From a bacterium (GTDB lineage Bacteria; UBP15; UBA6099; DSWB01): a DNA stretch of 11,973 nt. The notes beneath the pieces are model-generated. The model was not told the origin of the DNA. It worked only from the letters and a program-made list of their open reading frames with translations, and searched no databases. Positions 6,186 to 11,973 of the stretch are shown here, in pieces. Every line of letters starts with the position of its first letter. Position 1 is the stretch's first letter. The DNA lies in the NCBI GenBank assembly GCA_020061125.1, contig JAGUYV010000359.1:1-11973 (forward strand). Reading direction: 5' to 3'. The position numbers and the translations under genes are program-made.

Positions 6186-6219
6186 GGCTCCCCGGTTCAC
6201 TGAACCGCCGGCTCCCCGG
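6184..6219. repeat. 12-bp direct repeat around the hydrolase stop codon
   Basis: CCGGCTCCCCGG occurs at 6184-6195 and again at 6208-6219, spaced 24 bp start to start. One copy lies beyond the stop and the other encodes the C-terminal residues GPGEP. A palindrome CGGTTCA-C-TGAACCG sits between them. This looks like a local duplication at the gene end. Confidence 0.7.
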
Positions 6220-7093
6220 GTCCCAGGGCCAGGCTCACCATGCAGCGGTTTCCGAATCGAAGCACATTGTCCTGGATGAACGAAACATCCTCATTGTAAT
6301 CTTGCGCCAACGCGCGGTTGATGGCGGCTTCATCCGGGCCGTGCTTTCTGGCCAGGCGCTGGATGCGCTCGAAAAACTGCTCGGTGGCGCGCACGGAGCG
6401 GTCCAGAAACCGGCGCGCGCGATTCCCGCGGAAAAACACAAAATGGCCCGGGCACACGAATTCCGGTTCCAGGGCCGCAAGCCGGCGCAGGGTTTCGAGA
6501 TATTGTTCGAGATTGTCGAACGCCGTGGGCCAGATGCGGCCGCTGGGCAGGGGCATGCCGCAGGCGTCGGACACGAAAAGCGCGCCGCTGCCGCGGTGGA
6601 AAAGGCACAGGCTGCACGGGGAATGCCCCGGCGCATGGATGACTTCCAAAGAGCATGCGCCCGTGTCCAGCACACCACCCGGTTCGAGAACATGCGCCCC
6701 GGACACTCCGCGCCACTCCACCACCGTGTCCGCGCCCGGATAAACTGACGCAAAAAGCGCATTTTCATTGACTTTTTCCATGGCGCGCACAAAGCCGGGC
6801 GCAGGCTCGTCCAGGGTCAGAACGCGCGCCGCGGGCGCGCTGCACGCCAGGCGCGCATCCGGGAATTCCCGCAGCAGCCGCACGGCCCCGCCCGCGTGAT
6901 CATAATGCGAATGCAGGGCCGTGAGCCACGCCGGGGCGGCACCGAGATCCTCGCGCAGCATGCGCGCAACCAGAGGCGCGGTCTGGCTGATGCCCAGTTC
7001 GAGCAGTGCGGGCCGCTCACCCCTCACCAGGTAAAAACTGAACACGGCCCCGCCGAAATAGACTATGTCTTCTGTAATTTCACGAATGGTCAC
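6197..7093 (-). CDS. Metallo-beta-lactamase-fold hydrolase
   Basis: A 298-residue metal-dependent hydrolase. The family motif HxHxDH is intact as HSHYDH (His61, His63, Asp65, His66), and the remaining ligands fit: His157 in APGHSP, Asp176 in VSDACGMP and His217 in CPGHF. With both metal sites filled it is probably active, of the glyoxalase II-like or thioesterase-like branch. The last 80 residues are a helical C-terminal extension that would shape the substrate pocket. No signal peptide is seen, so it is cytoplasmic. The start is GTG at 7093 without a strong SD; translational coupling to the membrane-protein gene, whose stop lies 20 nt upstream, is likely. Its end overlaps a 7-bp palindrome CGGTTCA-C-TGAACCG, and repeat copy C begins just downstream. 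The substrate cannot be deduced. Confidence 0.85.
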   Translation of the reverse strand: MTIREITEDIVYFGGAVFSFYLVRGERPALLELGISQTAPLVARMLREDLGAAPAWLTALHSHYDHAGGAVRLLREFPDARLACSAPAARVLTLDEPAPGFVRAMEKVNENALFASVYPGADTVVEWRGVSGAHVLEPGGVLDTGACSLEVIHAPGHSPCSLCLFHRGSGALFVSDACGMPLPSGRIWPTAFDNLEQYLETLRRLAALEPEFVCPGHFVFFRGNRARRFLDRSVRATEQFFERIQRLARKHGPDEAAINRALAQDYNEDVSFIQDNVLRFGNRCMVSLALGPGEPAVQ

Positions 7094-7113
7094 GGATTGT
7101 ATCTGACCCGTTT

Positions 7114-8088
7114 CTAACCCGCACTGGCAAAAAACAACAACAGGAACAACGCCAGGCCGCAGGCGAAAACCACCTCGAAATTCCGCTGTTCAAGGCGCGC
7201 GGCGATGCGCAGGCACAGGAACACGCACAGGCCCATGGCGCCCGCTGCAATGACCATGTCCAGCAGATGCGGGGTTCCGCCTTGCAGCGCCAGGGCTGCA
7301 GACAGCCCGGTTTTGTGGACGAACGCAAGCCGGGCGAGCCACAGCACAAGCAGCACGGGCGGCAGCGCCATGAGCGTTTTCCATGCTCCGGCGTTCAGCA
7401 CCACAAGTATCGTAAAAACGCACAGAAAAAACAGCAGAGAAAGGGGTTTGTAGGAAACATAGAAGCTCCAGAACCCGGCCATGGGGGCCAGGGGCGCGGC
7501 CAGAAGCCAGTGGCGCTCGGCCCCGCCCTTGTGCGCCACATAGTGCGCCAGGGTCAGCAGGGACAACGCGCCAATTACGGCGTTGATGATCCACGGATTG
7601 TTGAAATATGCGCCGAACACGGTGCGGGCCAGTTCGCCGCCCTGGAGCGCGATGGTGGCCAGGTACATGCCCAGCGCGCCCCCGCCGCCCATGAGCACGG
7701 CCACTTTCCAGTCCACGCTGTACCCGCGCCACCCCGCCAGCGCCGATGCGCCCAGAATCACGCACAGCAAAACCAGCACGCCCGTGGTTTCAGTGTAGGA
7801 TGGAGACAGGAGGCGAATCAGCCCCCCGGGCCATTGCGGCAGAAACGCGGCGCCTCCCGCGGACAGCAGGATGCGATAGAGATCGTCGCCCAGATAAGCC
7901 AGCACGGGATTGCAGGTGAACCCCGCGGGAAGACCGCCGAGCGCGGCAACCACCACGAGCACAAGCCGCCGCGCGGGGTGCACAGCCGCGGCCGCAATCG
8001 CCAGCCCCAGAAATCCCGCAAGGCACAACGCATACGCCCATACGGGGATTCCCCCGCCGCCACCGCTTTTTCCGCTCTTTTTCGCCAT
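7114..8088 (-). CDS. Polytopic inner-membrane protein of unknown function
   Basis: A 324-residue integral membrane protein. After a basic, glycine-rich N-terminus (MAKKSGKSGGGGG) there are about nine to ten hydrophobic segments, near residues 15-36, 42-60, 103-120, 128-148, 165-185, 195-211, 214-232, 237-256, 275-296 and 303-321. Loops are short. No transporter, kinase or protease motif is recognisable. A polar segment at 60-100 (FTCNPVLAYLGDDLYR, SPSYTETTG) between segments two and three could be a functional loop. I prefer the ATG at 8088 to the TTG two codons earlier; neither has an evident SD. It is followed after 20 nt by the metallo-hydrolase gene, so the two very probably form an operon and may act together, for example transport or membrane synthesis coupled to hydrolysis. 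That link is inference only. Confidence 0.75.
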   Translation of the reverse strand: MAKKSGKSGGGGGIPVWAYALCLAGFLGLAIAAAAVHPARRLVLVVVAALGGLPAGFTCNPVLAYLGDDLYRILLSAGGAAFLPQWPGGLIRLLSPSYTETTGVLVLLCVILGASALAGWRGYSVDWKVAVLMGGGGALGMYLATIALQGGELARTVFGAYFNNPWIINAVIGALSLLTLAHYVAHKGGAERHWLLAAPLAPMAGFWSFYVSYKPLSLLFFLCVFTILVVLNAGAWKTLMALPPVLLVLWLARLAFVHKTGLSAALALQGGTPHLLDMVIAAGAMGLCVFLCLRIAARLEQRNFEVVFACGLALFLLLFFASAG

Positions 8089-8152
8089 GTGCAAAGCCGC
8101 GCGCCCGCGCGCCGTCCCGTGTTGTTTTATTGTCCGTTGCGATCCGCTGAAA

Positions 8153-8191
8153 TTGTCAAAAAATCAAAACAAGCGCGACCCGCAGCCGCGC
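8153..8191 (-). terminator. Candidate intrinsic terminator of the flavin-binding protein gene
   Basis: On the minus strand GCGCG-gctgcgggt-CGCGC (8191-8173) is followed at once by TTGTTTTGATTTTTTG. The stem is only 5 bp, with an alternative CCCGC/GCGGG pairing, but the T-rich tract is good. It lies about 50 nt past the stop at 8243 and separates this gene from the membrane-protein operon. Confidence 0.45.
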
Positions 8192-8242
8192 GGGGCATGG
8201 CCGCGTTTGGCATGGAGGCGGAACCGGCCGCTGCTCCGGGGG

Positions 8243-8689
8243 TTATTCCGCGAGCCATTTTTCCTTGTAACCAAACTCGCGGCGGTAATCTATAAAATCC
8301 ACGCGGGCGGGATTGATCTCGTAGAACATGGCCTTGCTGCTGCGCCAGTGGATGAGGCGGAACACGGTGAATTTGTCAAAGAACAGAGTGCGGATTCGTT
8401 CCTTTTTCTGATCGTCGGTGACCACCGAGGCGGTTCCCCAGTACTGCACGCCCTGCACGCCGCGCATGTCCAGGTACGATTCGTTGACCGTGATGGCGAC
8501 ATCCGGGTTTTTGGCCAGGGCCTGAACTTTGGCCGTGCCGGGGATGGAAACGATGTAGATGCGCAGTCCGAAATTCACATATTCGAGCGCGCTGGCGTGC
8601 GGTTTGCCGTCGAGCACCGTGGCCAGGGTGCAGATGCTGTGCTCCTGCAGGTAGCGGCTGATTTTCTGTTCGAGTTCGTCGCGGTTCAT
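8243..8689 (-). CDS. Pyridoxamine 5'-phosphate oxidase-like flavin/split-barrel protein
   Basis: A 148-residue protein with the PNPOx-like split beta-barrel layout. It opens with a helix (ELEQKISRYLQEH), then ICTLATVLDGKPHASALEYVN, whose T-L-A-T...G-x-P-H-A-S pattern is typical of the family. Next come the strand LRIYIVSIPGTAKVQALAKNPDVAITVNE, the VQYWGTASVV strand and the RSSKAMFYEINPARVDFIDYR end (parts listed in order, each a separate element). Members bind FMN, F420 or haem and act as small cytoplasmic oxidoreductases; biosynthetic PNPOx proteins are longer and carry extra motifs not seen here. Start ATG at 8689 has GGGAGA 8 nt upstream. It is monocistronic, divergent from the esterase, with a candidate terminator downstream. 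The cofactor and substrate are undetermined. Confidence 0.85.
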   Translation of the reverse strand: MNRDELEQKISRYLQEHSICTLATVLDGKPHASALEYVNFGLRIYIVSIPGTAKVQALAKNPDVAITVNESYLDMRGVQGVQYWGTASVVTDDQKKERIRTLFFDKFTVFRLIHWRSSKAMFYEINPARVDFIDYRREFGYKEKWLAE

Positions 8690-8993
8690 GGCGTGCTTCT
8701 CCCGTGCGCGAAATGTTTGAGTGCAGATGAAAACCCGGCGCGCGCAAACCAGATTTCATGCGCCGGACCAATTAAGATTATCATATTCAAGCCGCGATGG
8801 AATCACCACCCGGCCAGAGCGCACGGGCGGTCCGCCGTTGTTGCCATATGCATATCGGGCGCCTTCTCAAGACGAGGCCGGACAATTTCGAGATTTGACA
8901 TGGCCGCGGTTCAGGTTTCAGCCTTGACCCCCGGTTTGCCGGGGACTTAAAATGAAGCGCGCCGCTTGCGGTGACTTTGCCGGAGGATTTGCC
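8690..8993. other. Divergent intergenic region with palindromes
   Basis: This 304-bp gap between the flavin protein and the esterase has no gene. It contains CCGGCGC/GCGCCGG (8735-8741 and 8760-8766), the perfect 10-bp palindrome ATATGCATAT (8846-8855), and the esterase promoter (8924-8953). On the minus strand GATAAT at 8782-8777 is a possible -10 for the flavin protein, without a good -35. An extra TTGACA at 8895-8900 has no partner. Confidence 0.55.
8924..8953 (+). promoter_or_regulatory. Sigma-70-type promoter of the esterase with palindromic spacer
   Basis: TTGACC at 8924-8929 (5/6 match to the -35) and TAAAAT at 8948-8953 (5/6 match to the -10) are 18 bp apart. Transcription would start near 8960, leaving a leader of about 34 nt to the ATG at 8994. 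The spacer is largely a perfect palindrome, CCCCGG-tttg-CCGGGG (8929-8944), well placed to be an operator for a dimeric regulator. Confidence 0.6.
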
Positions 8994-10625
8994 ATGAACC
9001 GCTTTCTCGAACGCATGAAATCAGCAGGACTCCTGATCGCCCTCCTTGCGCTGGGCTGCGCCGCGCGCGCGGCCGCCGCGGACTGCGCGAACATTCCCAC
9101 GGACAAGGGGCCGGTCACGGGCGTGGACAACAAGGGCGTGTGCGAGTACAAGGGCATTCCGTTCGCGGCGCCGCCGGTTGGCGAACTGCGGTTCCGCCTG
9201 CCCCAGCCCGCGCAGCCGTGGACCGCTCCCCTGGTTGCGGATGCGTTCCGCGCAGAATGTTACCAGACGCCCATGGTGGACCTGGGGGCGAGCAAGAAGC
9301 CCACGGGCGACGAGGACTGTCTGTATCTGAATGTATGGTCCGCCGCGGCCGCGGGCGCGAACAAGCCGGTCATGGTTTTCATTTACGGCGGCGGGTTCCA
9401 GCACGGGTCCGGCAGCATGGACACTTATCACGGCGCGCGCCTGGCTGCCACCGGGGATGTCGTGGTGGTGACTCTGAATTACCGCCTCGGCCCCTTCGGG
9501 TTCTTCCTGCACCCCTCCCTGGCCGAACCGGACGGAACCAACGAGGGCAACTATGGCATGTACGATCAGATCGCGGCCCTCAAATGGGTGCGCGCCAACA
9601 TAGCCGCGTTCGGCGGCGATCCGGACAATGTGACCCTGTTCGGAGAATCCGCGGGCGGCATGAGCATCGCCATGCACCTCACTTCGCCACTCACCGCGGG
9701 CCTGTTCCACAAAGCCATCATCGAGAGCGGCCCGGTGTTCATGTTGAGCAAGACCCTCAATGAGCTGATGCCCGTGGGTGAATCCGTGGCCGCGCACCTG
9801 GGCTGCGGGAACCCGGCCACGGCCGCGGCCTGCCTGCGCGCCCTGCCCGCGGAGGACATCCTGCTCAAGGTCAAGAGCGGCATCATGTTCCTGGACACGC
9901 CCGGCGACACGCAGAAGTTCCCGTCCGAGCCTCTGGCGGGCGGCCTGCTCTACCCCAAAACCGCGATAGCCGCGTTCCGAGCGGGCGAGTACCACAAGAC
10001 CGTCCCCGTGATCATCGGCACCAACAAGGACGAGGCTTCATTCTTCGTTTTCAACGACAAGCTGGAAACGCGCGACGACTTCAATGCGCGCCTGGCCAAG
10101 GACAGGTCCAAGATGGAGGCCATCATGGGCCGCAAAATCCTGTCCGGCACAATCCTCGATTTTTATGATCCTGACAAATTCGAAACCCCGCGCAAGGCGT
10201 ATGCGGAGCTGATGGGCGACATGGCTTTCACCTGCCCCACGCGCATGCACGCCAACCTCATGGCGGGACACGGCACGCCCGTGTACCTGTACCACTTCAC
10301 GCACGAGCCGGAGGGCGTGGAGATGCTCGGCGACTGGGGCGCGTTCCACGGCTCCGAGCTGCCCTTCGTGTTCGGCAACATGACCTTTCTGGGCATGAAA
10401 TTCCCCTACGCGAACAACAAGAAGGTTTCGCGCAAAGTGCTGGGCCTGTGGGCCGGATTCGCGCACACGGGCGCACCGCAATACGAGGACGCCCCGGCCT
10501 GGCCCGCCTACGACCCGCAGACCCAGGCGTTCATGGAGTTGAGCCTGGACATGAAGGCCGGGCAGGGCTTCAAGAAGGACCGCTGCGATGCGTTCCAGAG
10601 CGCGCTCGGAGATCTGTTCCAGTAA
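8994..10625 (+). CDS. Secreted type B carboxylesterase
   Basis: A 543-residue alpha/beta-hydrolase that would cleave carboxylic esters outside the cytoplasm. Residues 1-28 are a signal peptide (basic start, hydrophobic core at 11-22, ending ARAAAA). The family features are in order: EDCLYLNVW at 107-115, the oxyanion loop GGG at 132-134 in YGGGFQHGS, the nucleophile Ser219 in FGESAGG, Glu347 in NKDEASFF and His452 in GAFHGSELPFVFG. The triad is therefore complete and length is normal. Cys31/50 and Cys90/109 could form the conserved N-terminal disulfides. I chose the ATG at 8994 (CGGAGG 8 nt upstream); an earlier in-frame ATG at 8952 overlaps the -10 element. It is monocistronic. Immediately after its stop codon lies a miniature transposon-like insertion. 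Substrate is not predictable. Confidence 0.93.
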   Translation: MNRFLERMKSAGLLIALLALGCAARAAAADCANIPTDKGPVTGVDNKGVCEYKGIPFAAPPVGELRFRLPQPAQPWTAPLVADAFRAECYQTPMVDLGASKKPTGDEDCLYLNVWSAAAAGANKPVMVFIYGGGFQHGSGSMDTYHGARLAATGDVVVVTLNYRLGPFGFFLHPSLAEPDGTNEGNYGMYDQIAALKWVRANIAAFGGDPDNVTLFGESAGGMSIAMHLTSPLTAGLFHKAIIESGPVFMLSKTLNELMPVGESVAAHLGCGNPATAAACLRALPAEDILLKVKSGIMFLDTPGDTQKFPSEPLAGGLLYPKTAIAAFRAGEYHKTVPVIIGTNKDEASFFVFNDKLETRDDFNARLAKDRSKMEAIMGRKILSGTILDFYDPDKFETPRKAYAELMGDMAFTCPTRMHANLMAGHGTPVYLYHFTHEPEGVEMLGDWGAFHGSELPFVFGNMTFLGMKFPYANNKKVSRKVLGLWAGFAHTGAPQYEDAPAWPAYDPQTQAFMELSLDMKAGQGFKKDRCDAFQSALGDLFQ

Positions 10626-10629
10626 CCGT

Positions 10630-10759
10630 GGGGGTGTTGAAAACCCCAAGAAACTGCACCAAAAACGCGGGCGCAGTAAAAAATAGGGACTGGGAACGCG
10701 GCGTTTTTCCGCGTGCCTGTACATGTTTTTCACGGCCGCCTGGATATTTCAACAGCCCC
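10630..10759. mobile_element. Miniature inverted-repeat element (MITE-like) with 5-bp target duplication
   Basis: A 130-bp segment bounded by GGGGGTGTTGAAA (10630-10642) and TTTCAACAGCCCC (10747-10759), which are inverted repeats matching at 12 of 13 positions. ACCGT directly abuts both ends (10625-10629 and 10760-10764), an exact 5-bp direct duplication. The interior has no open frame but has nested pairing: AAAAACGC with GCGTTTTT, and ACGCGG-n7-CCGCGT at 10696-10714. It would need a transposase supplied elsewhere. The left duplication includes the last base of the esterase TAA stop. Confidence 0.8.
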
Positions 10760-10764
10760 ACCGT

Positions 10765-11133
10765 CCCGGACCCGCGCCCGGAAAATTTCTGATTCAGATG
10801 TTGCCAACCGGGTATAACAGCAGTGGGCGGCAATCCGCACACAAGACACCGGGGGACGCGGGCGAACGGGGCGTGGAATCAGGATTCTGACAATTCCAAA
10901 CGGCGCGCAACCGCAACGGCGGCGCGCGCCGGACACGGAAGTATTGCTTCGAAGCGCCGCAACACCCTCGAAATGCGCTATAGGTAATATGCCGAAAGGC
11001 ATCAGCAGTTGCTGCTCCGGGGATGGCGCGCGGCCCGGCCGCGCGCAACGCAGTACCGACGCCGCATGCACGGACCTGGCGTCCGGCCGCGGCCGGGTTG
11101 TTCATCCTCTGGAGCAGGGAGCGCATTTCTCTC
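10765..11133. other. Intergenic region upstream of the sigma factor gene
   Basis: About 370 bp with no supported gene and no promoter I would defend. The frame of the sigma factor stays open back to 11023, but that extension is Ala/Arg/Pro-rich and looks like non-coding GC-rich DNA. Confidence 0.5.
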
Positions 11134-11754
11134 ATGACGGACTGGCCCCGGCGCGAAACCCTGGAAATCCTCAACGGCATCCTCGAATCCAGCGAAGACG
11201 CCTGGCAGGCGTTCCAGAACCGTTACGGCAACTGGATCTACGGCATCGCCATCCACCACTTCGGCCGCTCCCCCGAGGACGCGCAGGAGGATTACCAGAA
11301 TGTGGTGATAAAGCTCCTGGGTTCCGACTGCCGCATCATCCGCCGGTTCCTGGCCAACCCGGAGACGGACTTCCACAGCTACCTGCTGACCGTGGTGCGC
11401 AGTTGCATCATTGACGAGCTGCGGCGCAGGAAGCCCGAGGCCGCGTACGACGCCAACCGCGACCGCATGAACGGCCCGGCGCCGGGCGCGCTTCCGGACG
11501 CGGCCGAAAACGCGGAAAACGCCCTGGTTGTGGACCAGATCGTGCGCGCGCTGTACCGCGGCATCAGCGAGGAGGAAAAGCTCATCTTCCGGCTGTTCTT
11601 TTTCGAGGGGCGGACATACAAGGAAATCAGCGTCATGGTGGGCCGGCTGTTCGGGCGCGCCATATCCGTGAACACCGTGGGCGTGAAGATATCGAGGCTT
11701 CGGGGCAAGCTGGCCCGGTGCGCGCGGCATCAGGGTTTTTTCGAGGGCGCGTAA
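11134..11754 (+). CDS. ECF-type RNA polymerase sigma factor
   Basis: A 206-residue protein with two sigma regions. Region 2 spans about residues 22-100: AWQAFQNRYGNWIYGIAI, SPEDAQEDYQNVVIKLL, then FHSYLLTVVRSCIIDELRRRK, matching the core-binding and -10-recognition helices of ECF factors. Region 4 spans about 135-197: ISEEEKLIFRLFFFEGRTYK, EISVMVG, then ISVNTVGVKISRLRGKL, the -35-recognising helix-turn-helix. An acidic/alanine linker joins them (112-132). Compared with typical ECF factors there are about six extra residues, RLFGRA (171-176), inside the helix-turn-helix turn. The start is taken as the ATG at 11134, where homology begins; its SD (GGGAG, 12 nt away) is weak, so a start further upstream remains possible. 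An incomplete gene follows after 130 nt and could encode a partner or anti-sigma factor. Confidence 0.88.
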   Translation: MTDWPRRETLEILNGILESSEDAWQAFQNRYGNWIYGIAIHHFGRSPEDAQEDYQNVVIKLLGSDCRIIRRFLANPETDFHSYLLTVVRSCIIDELRRRKPEAAYDANRDRMNGPAPGALPDAAENAENALVVDQIVRALYRGISEEEKLIFRLFFFEGRTYKEISVMVGRLFGRAISVNTVGVKISRLRGKLARCARHQGFFEGA

Positions 11755-11884
11755 GATCGCGCGCCAAACATGCGTTACCTGATCAAACGGGCGGCGCGCC
11801 GTGTTGCGGCATGCGCAGCGGCAGGCGTTTCTCGTGTGCGGCGCGGCATGTCGCGGAAACGGACCGGCAATGGGCGGAGACTGG

Positions 11885-11973
11885 ATGAAACATGAACTCA
11901 AACGCTGGCGCGACGGGCAGGGCCGCGAGGCCGGCGAAGCCCTGCGCCGCTACTTGAGCGCGGACCCCGTGGA
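11885..11973 (+). CDS. Start of an unknown gene, truncated by the window end
   Basis: Twenty-nine codons are visible, beginning MKHELKRWRDG and rich in Arg, Glu and Ala. The ATG at 11885 has GGAG 5 nt upstream; an in-frame ATG at 11870 is an alternative. The position, 130 nt behind an ECF sigma gene on the same strand, is where anti-sigma factors or co-regulated membrane proteins often lie, but the visible part shows no zinc-finger or membrane segment. Function unknown. Confidence 0.5.
   Translation, partial: MKHELKRWRDGQGREAGEALRRYLSADPV

Larger units (their letters stand above)
5502..6196. other. Long non-coding region with inverted repeats and repeat copy C
   Basis: No gene is supported over these 695 bp. 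Structures seen: CCCGCC-ctctat-GGCGGG (5549-5566) and CGGTTTTT/AAAAACCG (5581-5608) in the merR leader, CGGCAT-gtt-ATGCCG (5619-5633), the spaced 16-bp inverted repeat at 5673-5801, and dispersed repeat copy C (5945-6185). Sequence 5802-5944 shows nothing recognisable. Confidence 0.6.

Noticed and set aside
7267-8295. 342-codon plus-strand open frame
   Set aside because: It is the antisense shadow of the membrane-protein gene; its Gln/Arg/His-rich translation has no domain pattern.
11770-11895. 41-codon Arg-rich open frame after the sigma factor
   Set aside because: No Shine-Dalgarno, overlaps the better-supported start at 11885 in another frame, and composition looks random.

Overview
The window is an 11.97 kb, GC-rich (roughly 60-65%) piece of bacterial DNA from a diderm, apparently flagellated organism. 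The diderm call rests on a lipoprotein signal with a lipobox and a secreted beta-barrel-like protein; the flagellated call rests on a flagellin gene. Most starts carry clear Shine-Dalgarno sequences. I cannot name the phylum. The mix of an ECF-type sigma factor, Ig/PKD-like lipoprotein, type B carboxylesterase and long repeat-filled intergenic regions suits an uncultured environmental lineage. The first 15 bases are the 3' end of an Illumina read-1 adapter, so the left edge is a contig end with contaminating sequence.

Layout. 16-1134 (minus): a signal-peptide beta-barrel-like protein followed 22 nt later by an Ig/PKD-like lipoprotein cut off by the contig edge. 1489-2490 (plus): an NAD-dependent epimerase/dehydratase (extended SDR). 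2873-4492 (minus): a flagellin whose variable domain is replaced by a complete von Willebrand factor A (vWA) domain, with a TTG start, a strong SD and a good intrinsic terminator. 5241-5501 (minus): a minimal MerR-type DNA-binding protein. 6197-8088 (minus): a polytopic membrane protein and a metallo-beta-lactamase-fold hydrolase in a two-gene operon. 8243-8689 (minus): a pyridoxamine-phosphate-oxidase-like flavin-binding protein. 8994-10625 (plus): a secreted type B carboxylesterase with a recognisable promoter. 11134-11754 (plus): an ECF-type sigma factor, followed by the first codons of another gene cut by the window end.

Intergenic DNA is the second theme. Three copies of a composite dispersed repeat (A 2557-2718 plus, B 4796-5090 plus, C 5945-6185 minus) share a 31-bp identical hairpin block, a conserved linker, degenerate TCCGTG-type repeats and a T-rich tail. 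All three sit beside gene 3' ends. A separate 130-bp element at 10630-10759 has 13-bp terminal inverted repeats (12/13) and an exact 5-bp direct duplication (ACCGT), the signature of a miniature transposable element inserted at the carboxylesterase stop codon. A third structure is a 16-bp perfect inverted repeat spanning 5673-5801.

Most novel candidates: the flagellin-vWA fusion, which would display a metal-dependent adhesion-type domain along a flagellar filament; the composite repeat family; and the miniature transposon. The genes do not form one pathway. The only convincing co-transcribed groups are the barrel/lipoprotein pair, the membrane-protein/hydrolase pair and perhaps the sigma factor with its downstream partner.
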